This document shows, piece after piece, positions 1 through 6,349 of a stretch of DNA of 8,634 nt (the stretch's first letter is position 1; every line of letters begins with the position of its first letter). The notes under the pieces are model-generated. The model worked only from the letters and a program-made list of their open reading frames with translations. It was not told the DNA's origin and made no database searches. Made by a program: the position numbers and the translations under genes. Origin of the DNA: Actinomycetota bacterium (GTDB taxonomy: Bacteria; Actinomycetota; Thermoleophilia; Solirubrobacterales; 70-9); contig JAFDWD010000200.1 in assembly GCA_018268695.1 (NCBI GenBank), positions 1 to 8,634 on the forward strand. The letters are read 5' to 3'.

Positions 1-3
1 CAT
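1..3 (-). CDS. Start codon of a divergent gene leaving the window (partial)
   Basis: Only the putative ATG (bases 3 to 1 read on the minus strand) is inside the window, so nothing can be said of the product. The call rests on a good ribosome binding site: reading the minus strand, AAAGGA lies at 16-11 and is separated from the ATG by seven bases, the ideal spacing. It would make the first ~150 bases a divergent control region shared with the plus-strand gene at 153. The window boundary itself falls exactly at the end of a start codon, which may be coincidence or may reflect how the window was cut. Confidence 0.35.
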
Positions 4-47
4 TTCGGTGTCCTTTCTGAGCGCGGGTTCGAGGTCGGAAAAGAGTT

Positions 48-91
48 GGGACCGGAGTGATGAGGTGGGAGGAGCCTCACCACCCCGGTCC
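48..91. repeat. Imperfect inverted repeat / hairpin in divergent intergenic region
   Basis: The outer arms GGACCGG (49-55) and CCGGTCC (85-91) are perfectly complementary. Inside them GGTGG (64-68) can pair with CCACC (80-84), leaving an eight-base bulge (56-63) and an eleven-base loop (69-79). An alternative inner pairing, TGAGG (61-65) with CCTCA (75-79), is mutually exclusive with that one. It could be an operator, a leader structure, or a terminator without a U-tract. The structure covers the GTG and ATG codons at 57 and 60, which argues against translation starting there. Confidence 0.45.
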
Positions 92-114
92 TGGGCTTCA
101 ACTCGAGCGCCACT

Positions 115-120
115 TTGACA
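115..120 (+). promoter_or_regulatory. Candidate -35 box (TTGACA)
   Basis: A perfect consensus TTGACA lies 33 bases ahead of the chosen start of the gene at 153. No convincing -10 follows at 16-18 bases: the sequence there is A/C-rich and lacks a TAnnnT. A transcript from it would have a very short leader or none. The match may be chance. Confidence 0.2.
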
Positions 121-152
121 CACATCCCCCCACAACGCAACACAACCCCACC

Positions 153-1034
153 ATGAAATCCCATTTGCAAGTAGATGACCCCAGGCAGGAACCCGGTCCG
201 GCGAGCGCGAATTCGCTCCGCTGGTGGGAGTTCCAGCGCCTCCTGCGGCTTCCCGAAACGCGAGGCTGGCTCTTCGGCGCGGTGATCGCGGGCGGGATCC
301 TCAGCCTGCTGATCAACACCGCGATCACCTGGCTCCTCCCCGCCCTCGCGCTGGTCGTTGGCCTCGGCGCCGTCTTCTGGATCGCCGACCGCAACGCGGC
401 CGAAGAATTCTGGGAGGTCTATGCGCGGAGCCGTGGCTACGAGCTGGGCGGACGGACGCGGCTGCCGGAAGCGACGCCGCTCCTGCGCGAGGGGACGACG
501 AGCTACGCGACCCGCACGCTCGACGGCCAGATCGTGCCGGGCATCTACGCGACCCTGGCGCTCTACACCTACGAGGAGGAGGTCGTCGGGCTGAACGGCC
601 AGGTGGAAACCTCCTACAACGACTTCACGCTGGCGATCGCCGAGGTGCCCGAGTGCGCTCCATATATGTCGGAGCTCTACGTCCAGGCGCGCCGCGGGCC
701 GCGGCCGCTGGCGGCGTTCGGCGAGGCCCTCCACCGCGGCCGGCGGCAGGTCAGGCTGGAGAGCGAGGAGCTGGACAAGCGCTTCGAGACCTTCGTCGGC
801 GAGGGCCAGGACGAACTCTGGACGCGCCGCCTCTTCACGCCCGCGTTCGTCGTCTGGCTCGCCGAGTCGAAGCCGAAGAAGCTCTCGGTCGAGTTGGTCG
901 ACGGCGCCCTGGTCGCCTACGTCCCCGGGCACGTGGAGGACGCGAAGGGCCTGGACGCTCTGGCGGCCGCGGCGGGGACGATCGCGCGCCGCTTGTTGGA
1001 GGAGTCGGCGCAGACCTCACGGGAGGCACGGTAG
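153..1034 (+). CDS. Membrane-anchored DUF3137-like protein, first of a tandem pair
   Basis: A 293-residue protein whose function is not known. Residues 38-58 and 60-77 are two closely spaced hydrophobic segments (likely membrane hairpin), followed by a long soluble domain. Well-conserved blocks shared with the next gene include ATPLLR (107-112), LALYTYEE (135-142), VPEC (165-168), VRLESEEL (200-207), QDELWTRRLF (219-228) and VAYVPGH (254-260). The pattern of a charged 'LESE..' strand, an 'RRLF.P.F..WL' block and a late 'LVAYVP' strand recalls DUF3137 proteins; this is from memory and not a search. The start at 153 is preferred to in-frame GTG 57/ATG 60 because it matches the length and N-terminus of the paralog. 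There is no Shine-Dalgarno sequence: the leader 121-152 is almost only A and C. It is followed after nine bases by its paralog, so the two probably share a transcript. Confidence 0.75.
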   Translation: MKSHLQVDDPRQEPGPASANSLRWWEFQRLLRLPETRGWLFGAVIAGGILSLLINTAITWLLPALALVVGLGAVFWIADRNAAEEFWEVYARSRGYELGGRTRLPEATPLLREGTTSYATRTLDGQIVPGIYATLALYTYEEEVVGLNGQVETSYNDFTLAIAEVPECAPYMSELYVQARRGPRPLAAFGEALHRGRRQVRLESEELDKRFETFVGEGQDELWTRRLFTPAFVVWLAESKPKKLSVELVDGALVAYVPGHVEDAKGLDALAAAAGTIARRLLEESAQTSREAR

Positions 1035-1043
1035 GTTGCCCGC

Positions 1044-1916
1044 GTGAGCACTCCGGAGTTCGTCCCACCTGAAGTCGTCAGCGACGCGCCGACCGACGCC
1101 AACGCGCTGCGCGGCTATCACTTCAAGCGCCTGCTGCACAAGCAACTGACCTGGTGGCTGATCGGCGTGCCGGCGATCGTCGCGGCAGTCGCCGGCGGGG
1201 CCGCCGCCGGCGTCGTGATCGGAGTGGTCGCCCTGCTGGCCGTCGTCGCGATCGGGATCGGCGTCGTGTTCGCGATGGCCGACTCGAAGGCCGCCGACGA
1301 CTTCTTCAACGTCTACGCCGAGAACCGCCACCTGATGCTGGGCGGCAAGTCCAGCCTCGGCTCGGCTACCCCCCTCCTGCGCAAGGGCGACGACCAGTAC
1401 GCGGAGCGGACGCTGTCCGGCGAGATCGCGCCGAGCTACCAGGGGATGCTGGCGCTCTACACCTACGAGGAAACGACCACCGACTCCAACGGCAACCAGC
1501 AGACGAACTACCACAAGTTCACGCTCGGGATGTCGGATGTCCCCGAGTGCGTCCAGCACGTGCCCGAGCTCTACTGCCAGAAGCGCTCCGGCCTGCGCGC
1601 CCTGGAGGGTTTCGAGGACGTCTTCCGCCGCTCCAAACGCCGGGTCACCCTGGAGAGCGAGAAGCTCGGCGACCGCTACGAGATCTTCGTCGGCAAGGAC
1701 CAGGACGAAGTCTGGCTGCGCCGCCTCTTCTCCCCCAGCTTCATCGTCTGGCTGACCGAAGCGGCCCCCGACAAGTTCGCCTTCGAGCTCGTCGCCGGCA
1801 CCCTCGTCGCCTACGTCCCCAAGCACCGCGAAGACGCCGCCGACCTCGACCAGGTCGCCGCGGCGACCGGAGCGGTGGCGAAACGTCTGCGGGAAAAGTC
1901 GGCGGAACAGGAGTAG
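1044..1916 (+). CDS. Membrane-anchored DUF3137-like protein, second of a tandem pair
   Basis: A 290-residue paralog of the preceding gene, alignable over nearly its full length with hardly any gaps. It starts with GTG; GGTAGG (1030-1035), straddling the upstream stop codon, can act as ribosome binding site eight bases away. A hydrophobic region at 37-79 is rich in Ala, Gly and Val and could form two membrane segments. The soluble part keeps the shared blocks: ATPLLRKG (108-115), LALYTYEE (136-143), VPEC (166-169), VTLESEKL (201-208), QDEVWLRRLF (220-229) and LVAYVPKH (254-261). The membrane region has diverged most between the two copies, while the soluble domain is strongly conserved, suggesting that the domain carries a shared activity or partner surface. 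No catalytic motif is recognisable. The gene ends in a convergent intergenic region with hairpins. Confidence 0.8.
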   Translation: MSTPEFVPPEVVSDAPTDANALRGYHFKRLLHKQLTWWLIGVPAIVAAVAGGAAAGVVIGVVALLAVVAIGIGVVFAMADSKAADDFFNVYAENRHLMLGGKSSLGSATPLLRKGDDQYAERTLSGEIAPSYQGMLALYTYEETTTDSNGNQQTNYHKFTLGMSDVPECVQHVPELYCQKRSGLRALEGFEDVFRRSKRRVTLESEKLGDRYEIFVGKDQDEVWLRRLFSPSFIVWLTEAAPDKFAFELVAGTLVAYVPKHREDAADLDQVAAATGAVAKRLREKSAEQE

Positions 1917-1936
1917 GCCACCGGGTGCTCCGGTAT

Positions 1937-1976
1937 TTCGCCGGGGCTTCGTACGTGATCTGCCACACCCGGCGAA
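1937..1976. repeat. Nine-base inverted repeat
   Basis: TTCGCCGGG (1937-1945) and CCCGGCGAA (1968-1976) are perfect reverse complements with a 22-base loop. It begins 20 bases after the stop of the plus-strand gene, so it could end that transcript, but there is no T-run after it. It may work together with the larger hairpin just downstream. Confidence 0.4.
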
Positions 1977-1987
1977 TCCGCGAACGC

Positions 1988-2031
1988 GCTGCGTGTATTA
2001 CCCGGCCTATGGCACGGGTGATCCACGCAGC
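1988..2031. terminator. Strong hairpin between convergent genes, possible bidirectional terminator
   Basis: Arms 1988-2004 and 2015-2031 pair over 17 positions with one mismatch (1996/2023) and one G-T wobble (1999/2020). The stem then continues with GCC (2005-2007) against GGC (2011-2013) around a TAT loop, with A2014 bulged. Nearly the whole 44-base element is paired. It lies between the ends of a plus-strand gene (1916) and a minus-strand gene (2049), 17 bases beyond the latter's stop, which suits a shared terminator. Neither flank has a T-run, so it is not a classical intrinsic terminator; a structured 3' end, small RNA or palindromic repeat are alternatives. Confidence 0.5.
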
Positions 2032-2048
2032 CTCGGACCATCGCCACC

Positions 2049-2870
2049 CTAGAACCCCGACAACAACGTTCCCGCGTTGGCGATCAGGCCGGCGGCGATC
2101 ATCAGCATCACCGAGGGGACGAGGATCAGGGCGACGACGAGTTGGATCTTCGGGGCGGCGCGGGCGGCGCGCTCTTCGACCTGGCGGCGGCTGTCGCGGC
2201 GGAGGGCACTTGCCTGGCGACGGAGCTGCTCGGCCAGGGGTGAGCCGAAGCGGCGGGAACGTTCGATCGAGGCGACCAGCGTCGCCAACTCCGATCCCGG
2301 GACGCGGGTGCGCAGCGCGGCGAGCGCGACGGCGAGGGAGCTGCCGCAGGAGAGCTCGGCGACGGCGATACGCATCTCCTCGGCCAGCGGGCCCTCCCCC
2401 GCCCGGGCGAGCTGAGCCAGGCCCTCGCCGGGGCCGCGCCCGGAGGCGACGCTGACGGCGAGCAGGTCGAGCGCGTCGGGGAGCGCCGCGACGAGACGGC
2501 GTCGCCGCCGGCGGGCCTCCCGCTCGAGCAGGGCATCGGGGACGAAGAAGCCAGCCGCCGGAAGGCCGAGGGCGACCGCGATCCCGATGTGCCCCGGTGC
2601 CGCGGGCGCCGCGCCGAGGGCGAGGACCGCGCCGACGCAGGCGCCCGCGAGTTTGCCGAGCAGGAGAGCCGGGAGCGGCAGACGAGCTGCGAGGCCGGAG
2701 CGCCGCAGCCGCTCAGGGAGGTTGAGCGCCAGCGCCGCCCGGGCCCAGCGGACATCGACCTGTCGGGTCTCCTCGCTTCGGCGACGGACCGCGCGGGCGA
2801 CGAGGACCTCGCGGCCGGCCGCCAGGGCGAGCAGGGTCGCCACCGTGAAGCAGAGGCCGACCGGAGTCAA
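2049..2870 (-). CDS. tadC: TadC-like type II/IV secretion F-domain membrane protein
   Basis: A 273-residue polytopic membrane protein, probably the second inner-membrane platform subunit of a Tad pilus. Hydrophobic segments are near 6-20, 66-88, 93-112 and 241-266. The cytoplasmic F-domain (T2SSF, about 126-255) shows the typical LPDALDLLAVSVASG stretch (130-144), followed by a PLAEEM motif (161-166) and an amphipathic RSRRFGSPLAEQLR stretch (204-217). The start chosen is TTG at 2870, whose TTGA overlaps the TGA stop of tadB; the reading frame stays open far upstream, but there it is low-complexity Arg/Ala shadow of tadB. GTG at 2843 is an alternative start. It is the last gene of the operon and faces the hairpins at 1937-2031. 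The assignment to tadC rather than tadB is by order and topology. Confidence 0.85.
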   Translation of the reverse strand: MTPVGLCFTVATLLALAAGREVLVARAVRRRSEETRQVDVRWARAALALNLPERLRRSGLAARLPLPALLLGKLAGACVGAVLALGAAPAAPGHIGIAVALGLPAAGFFVPDALLEREARRRRRRLVAALPDALDLLAVSVASGRGPGEGLAQLARAGEGPLAEEMRIAVAELSCGSSLAVALAALRTRVPGSELATLVASIERSRRFGSPLAEQLRRQASALRRDSRRQVEERAARAAPKIQLVVALILVPSVMLMIAAGLIANAGTLLSGF

Positions 2871-3703
2871 TCGACCACCCGCGAGAGCCGGCGGATCGCG
2901 ACGAAGCCGATCGCCTGCAGGCCGGTGGCCATCGCGAGCAGGACCGCGGACGCCGGCGACGCCATCAGCTTGGCCAGGAATCCCGGCTGGACGAGCTCGG
3001 CGAAGAGCGCGCCGCCGGTCGGCATCGCGACGACGAGGAGGCCGGTGAAGCGAGCCTGGGCGGTCGCCGACCTGGCGTCTTCGGCGACCCGGTCGCGCTC
3101 GGCCGCCCCGGTGGCGAAGCGGCGCAGGAGCCCGGCCAGGTCGCCGCCCGCGAGGCGTTGGCTGAGGAGCGCCGCGGCGAAGGCGTCGACCCGCTCCGAG
3201 CGCATCCGCGCCCGCCAGGCGCTCACCGCCTCGGCCGTCGGCGCACCCAGGTCGAGCTCGGCGCCGAGCCGCGAGAGCTCGGCGGCGGGCGGTCCGTCGA
3301 GGTAGGCGGCGGCAGCCGGCAGCGAGGCGCGCAGCGAGCGCCCGGCGGCGAGCGAGTCGGCGACCGCGGTGGCGACTTCGGGAAGCGAGCGCTCGACCGC
3401 GGCCCGGTAGCGGCGGCGGCGACTGGAGATCGCCCACCCGGCGAGGGCAGGCCCGGCGACCGAGAGCGGCAGCGCCACCGCCGGCCCACCGAGCAACCAG
3501 CCCCCGACGATCGCCGCGAGCGCGCCGAGCGCGGCCAGCCGTCGCCGCTCGCGGTTCGACGGCGCGTAGCCCTCCCGCCCGGCACGCCGCAGCGGCTCGA
3601 CCGCGAGCCGCAGCCACGCCGCGACGGCAGGCGAGGCGAGCACCGCCTCCCGCCCGGCCAGCGCCAGCAGCCCGCCCGCGAGCGCCCCGAGCAGCACCGT
3701 CAC
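2867..3703 (-). CDS. tadB: TadB-like type II/IV secretion F-domain membrane protein
   Basis: A 278-residue inner-membrane platform protein of the Tad machine, the expected docking partner of the TadA ATPase. Membrane segments lie near 2-20, 56-92 (probably two), 218-237 and 250-270. The cytoplasmic F-domain spans about 97-225, with RSLPEVATAVADSLAAG (105-121), the usual opening of this domain, and a GGDLAGLLRRFA block (186-197). The start is GTG at 3703, whose GTGA overlaps the tadA stop, with GAGG/GGAG sequences just upstream inside the end of tadA acting as ribosome binding site. Length and topology are normal for the family. tadA and tadB overlap by four bases, as do cpaB/tadA upstream, so production of the subunits is likely coupled. 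Confidence 0.87.
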   Translation of the reverse strand: MTVLLGALAGGLLALAGREAVLASPAVAAWLRLAVEPLRRAGREGYAPSNRERRRLAALGALAAIVGGWLLGGPAVALPLSVAGPALAGWAISSRRRRYRAAVERSLPEVATAVADSLAAGRSLRASLPAAAAYLDGPPAAELSRLGAELDLGAPTAEAVSAWRARMRSERVDAFAAALLSQRLAGGDLAGLLRRFATGAAERDRVAEDARSATAQARFTGLLVVAMPTGGALFAELVQPGFLAKLMASPASAVLLAMATGLQAIGFVAIRRLSRVVD

Positions 3704-4794
3704 CTCTCCACCTCTTCGATCTCGGTCACCCGCCGGGAGCCGTCGGGCAGCCGGCGTAGGTGCACCACGAGGTCGATCCCGCGGCGCACCTGTTCGGCGA
3801 TCGCCTCGTGTGGCAGCCCGACGCCGGCCATCAGCGCCAGCGTCTCCAGCCGCGCGATCGCGTCGCGCGGGGAGTTCGCGTGCACGGTCGAGAGAGCGCC
3901 GTCGTGACCGGTGTTCAGCGCGGTGAGCAGATCCAAGGCCTCCGGTCCCCTGACCTCCCCGATCACGATCCGGTCGGGACGCATCCGCAGGGCGTTGCGG
4001 AGCAGATCGCGGATCGTCACCTCGCCGCGTCCCTCGACCCCGGCGGGCCTGCTCTCCAGGCGGACCACGTGTGGCTGCTGGAGGCGGAGCTCGGCGGCGT
4101 CCTCGATCGTCACCACCCGCTCGTCGGCGGCGACGAAGCTGGAGAGGGCGTTCAGGAGCGTCGTCTTGCCCGAGCCGGTCCCGCCGCTGACGAGGATGCT
4201 GCGGCGCTCTCCCACCGCCCTCTCCAGGAGCGCCCGCTGCTCCGCGTCGAGCGTCCCGAGCTCCACCAGCCGATTTGGCCCCGGCCGCTCGGCGCCGAAG
4301 CGGCGGATCGAGATCGCCGGCCCGTCGATCGCCAGCGGCGGGATCACCACGTTGACTCGCGAGCCGTCGGCGAGGCGGGCGTCGACCATCGGGCTCAGCT
4401 CGTCGACGCGACGGCCAAGCGGAGCAAGGATCCGCTCGATCGCGTTGCGCAGCTCCTCCTCGTCGGCGAAGGCGACCGGCGTGGGCTCGATCCTCCCGCC
4501 ACGCTCGACGAAGACGCGGTCGGGCCCGTTCACCATCACCTCCGAGACCGCCGGGTCGGAGAGCAGGATCTCCAGCGGCCCGAGGCCGACGCTGTCGCGA
4601 ACGACCCGCGCGGCGATCTCGGCGCGGTCGGCGGGCGCAAGGATCGCCGCTTCCTCGTCGACCAGCTCACGGACGGTCTGCTCGATGTCGGGCGCTCGGA
4701 GTCGCCCCGCCGCCGCTTCGGCGCGACGGCGCTCGACCAGGCGCCCGCGAAGGCTCGTCGCCACCTCGGCGATGTGTCGCTCGCGCGCGCTCAC
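3700..4794 (-). CDS. tadA: TadA/CpaF-family secretion ATPase
   Basis: A 364-residue type II/IV secretion ATPase of the CpaF branch, a cytoplasmic hexamer that hydrolyses ATP to drive pilus assembly. Visible motifs: Walker A GGTGSGKT (204-211, Lys210), the acidic box TIEDAAEL (229-236), the Walker B region RIVIGEVRG (275-283, Glu280) and the His box GHDGALSTVHANS (297-309). The N-terminal part contains LGPLEILLSDPAVSEVMVNGP (71-91), a hallmark of CpaF-type ATPases, and DGSRVNVVIPPL (143-154). All key residues are present, so it should be active. It starts with GTG at 4794 (GTGA overlap with the cpaB stop). It is somewhat shorter than many CpaF proteins because its N-terminal extension is short. 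Confidence 0.96.
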   Translation of the reverse strand: MSARERHIAEVATSLRGRLVERRRAEAAAGRLRAPDIEQTVRELVDEEAAILAPADRAEIAARVVRDSVGLGPLEILLSDPAVSEVMVNGPDRVFVERGGRIEPTPVAFADEEELRNAIERILAPLGRRVDELSPMVDARLADGSRVNVVIPPLAIDGPAISIRRFGAERPGPNRLVELGTLDAEQRALLERAVGERRSILVSGGTGSGKTTLLNALSSFVAADERVVTIEDAAELRLQQPHVVRLESRPAGVEGRGEVTIRDLLRNALRMRPDRIVIGEVRGPEALDLLTALNTGHDGALSTVHANSPRDAIARLETLALMAGVGLPHEAIAEQVRRGIDLVVHLRRLPDGSRRVTEIEEVER

Positions 4795-5447
4795 CGGCCG
4801 CCCCGCGGTATCACGGTCACCTGACGGGCGAAGCTCTCGGCGGCGATCAGCCGCAGCGCCTGCGGTCTGGTCAGCCCGAGGGTCGCCTCGACCAGCCCAC
4901 CGGCATCGCCTTCCGCCGAGGGCCCGATTCCGAGTAACGGCACCGCGGCCGCCGCCACGTAGGTGTGACCGATGCCGCCGTCCCGTGGTTCGGTGGTGAC
5001 GACGACGTCGACCCGCGAGCCGACCGGCGACGCGCCGGCCAGGCCGAGGGCTTCGGCGCCGCCGACGGTGATCTCCACCGGACGCCGACCGCCGGCGAGC
5101 CGCGGGCCCGACGAACGGGTCCGTGGCGGCCGCAACTGCGCGGCAAGGAGGTAAGCACCGCTCGGGATCGCCGCCGCGGGGACGAGGCCGAGCGCTTCGG
5201 CCGGATCACCCAACGCCCCCGCGGGGACGAAGCGGGTCGGGACCCGGCGTACCTCGAGGTCGGTCTCGGCGACGGACGGAGACACCGGCTTGCCCGCCGG
5301 CAGCTGTGCCGCGGCGACCACGACCGGGCGGAGCGCCCCATAGCCGCGGGCGACGCTCTTGCCGTACCCGTCGGCGATCGCCCCCGCCGCGATCGCTGCC
5401 AGCAGGGCGCCGACGCCGAAGGCGATCGCCCGTGCGCGCCGGGTCAT
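4791..5447 (-). CDS. cpaB: CpaB/RcpC-like SAF-domain Tad pilus assembly protein
   Basis: A 218-residue protein with an N-terminal membrane anchor (about 6-26) after a basic start MTRRAR. A SAF domain follows at about 39-106: VVVAAAQLPAGKPVSPSVAE (42-61) and the later AIPSGAYLLAAQL (93-105) are the two typical strands. A second domain (about 122-216) resembles the RcpC/CpaB C-terminal part, with GSRVDVVVTTEP (143-154) and a final hydrophobic strand VTVIPRG. In diderms this protein helps assemble the outer-membrane pore; here it probably acts at the outer face of the cell membrane. ATG 5447 is chosen because its ATGA overlaps the kinase stop and it precedes the anchor directly; an in-frame ATG at 5513 lies inside the kinase gene and would add a non-membrane tail. 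Position ahead of tadA is the usual Tad order. Confidence 0.85.
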   Translation of the reverse strand: MTRRARAIAFGVGALLAAIAAGAIADGYGKSVARGYGALRPVVVAAAQLPAGKPVSPSVAETDLEVRRVPTRFVPAGALGDPAEALGLVPAAAIPSGAYLLAAQLRPPRTRSSGPRLAGGRRPVEITVGGAEALGLAGASPVGSRVDVVVTTEPRDGGIGHTYVAAAAVPLLGIGPSAEGDAGGLVEATLGLTRPQALRLIAAESFARQVTVIPRGGR

Positions 5448-6244
5448 CGCGGACCTCGCGATCGCGCCGGGTGCGAGGCGAGCGGCAGCTCCAGCACGGC
5501 GCTCGTCCCGCACTCGCCTTCGTGCAGGGCGAAGGTGCCGCCGTGGCGTGCCGCGGTGCGGCGGACCAGGCGCAGCCCGTGGCCGTGCCGGGCCTTGCCG
5601 GAGAGGCGACCGAACGGGCCGCGGGCGTCGCGCCGCCGTCGCCCGTCACGACCCTTCAGCACCGCCTCACGCTGTCGGGCTCGTCGACCCGCCCCGTTCC
5701 CCGAGTCGACGACCGCCAGGCAGATCCGGTCGCCCACCCGCTCGGCGGCCAGCTCGATCTGGGCGCCACCGTGCTCGAGCGCGTTCGCGATCAGGTTGTC
5801 GAGGGCGGCGGCCAACTCCAGGCGACTGCCTTCGACGGCGGCCTCGTCGGCGTCCCAGCGCAGGGTCAGGCCGACCCCGCACATCGCCGCCTGGGCGCGC
5901 CAGCGGCGTCGCGCCGCCTCCAGCAGCGGCCGCAGCGCGACGACGGCGCTCGACGCCGCTTCCCGCTCTCTGTTGATCTCGCGTTCGAGCGCCGCCAGGG
6001 CCGCGGCAGCCATCTCCACCGGCCCGTCCTCGCCGGGCGGCCGCGAGCCGGGCGGTGCCATCAGCGCCAGCGCCTGGAGCGGGCGGCGCAGCTCGTGCAG
6101 ACGCTCGTTCAACACGGTTCTCCGCCGCCGCCCGTCGCGGAGCGCTGCGGCAAAGGTCGCGCCCGCCCCGCCGAGCGCGGGCCACAGTGCCGTCCGCGCA
6201 GGCGACAAAGCGGCGATATAGGCGGTCACATCGTCGATCCACAT
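5444..6244 (-). CDS. Sensor histidine kinase without a large sensor domain
   Basis: A 266-residue histidine kinase. The phosphoacceptor region is ERLHELRRPLQAL (47-59) with His50; the N-box is DNLIANALEHG (149-159); the G1 box is DSGNG (180-184); the G2 box is GHGLRLVRR (221-229). Between G1 and G2 lies an Arg-rich stretch (187-209) in place of a typical ATP lid. Only about 40 residues precede the His region, with one weak hydrophobic stretch (18-35), so it has no obvious extracellular sensor and may sense a partner protein. It heads the operon, its stop overlapping the cpaB start as ATGA, so kinase and pilus proteins are coupled. The response regulator at 7900-8616 is the nearest candidate partner. 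The start ATG at 6244 has only a weak AGGG-type binding site. Confidence 0.88.
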   Translation of the reverse strand: MWIDDVTAYIAALSPARTALWPALGGAGATFAAALRDGRRRRTVLNERLHELRRPLQALALMAPPGSRPPGEDGPVEMAAAALAALEREINREREAASSAVVALRPLLEAARRRWRAQAAMCGVGLTLRWDADEAAVEGSRLELAAALDNLIANALEHGGAQIELAAERVGDRICLAVVDSGNGAGRRARQREAVLKGRDGRRRRDARGPFGRLSGKARHGHGLRLVRRTAARHGGTFALHEGECGTSAVLELPLASHPARSRGPR

Positions 6245-6331
6245 GCCGCGTCAAGCCCTGGCAGAGCCAAACTCTCCCCCCTCCCGCGAACTCCCCGTCC
6301 GCTCGAAGCGGGAAAATCACCGCTCCGTCTC

Positions 6332-6349
6332 CATGTGACGGATTACATG
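6332..6349. promoter_or_regulatory. Imperfect palindrome, candidate operator
   Basis: CATGTGA (6332-6338) and TTACATG (6343-6349) form an inverted repeat with one mismatch across a four-base centre. It lies in the 231-bp region between the kinase operon (minus) and the winged-helix regulator (plus). Read on the minus strand the right arm contains TGTAAT (6347-6342), five of six matches to a -10 box, though no good -35 is found at normal spacing. Dimeric winged-helix or response regulators bind sites of this kind; which one binds here is a guess. Confidence 0.35.

Noticed and set aside
1017..1826. A 269-codon minus-strand open frame opposite the second membrane gene
   Set aside because: Asp/Gly/Val-rich translation typical of antisense frames; the plus strand has a conserved paralog pair.
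1950..2000. Possible tRNA-like arm around GGCGAATCCGC
   Set aside because: It lacks a T-loop consensus, an acceptor stem and an anticodon arm; only the inverted repeats are real.
1154..2455. A 433-codon plus-strand open frame running through the second membrane gene into tadC
   Set aside because: The translation is low-complexity Arg/Pro/Gly, crosses the hairpin region and overlaps two well-supported genes; it is a high-GC shadow.
2871..3617. N-terminal extension of tadC to an ATG at 3617
   Set aside because: The extension is Arg/Ala-rich shadow of tadB without family features; TTG 2870 gives normal length and stop/start overlap.
3760..4999. Two long plus-strand open frames opposite tadA
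   Set aside because: Both are antisense to a gene with complete ATPase motifs, and their translations are compositionally biased and lack domains.
6247..6252. TTGACG just upstream of the kinase ATG on the minus strand as a -35 box
   Set aside because: It lies three to four bases from the start codon region, so a transcript from it would start inside the gene, and no -10 follows at normal spacing.
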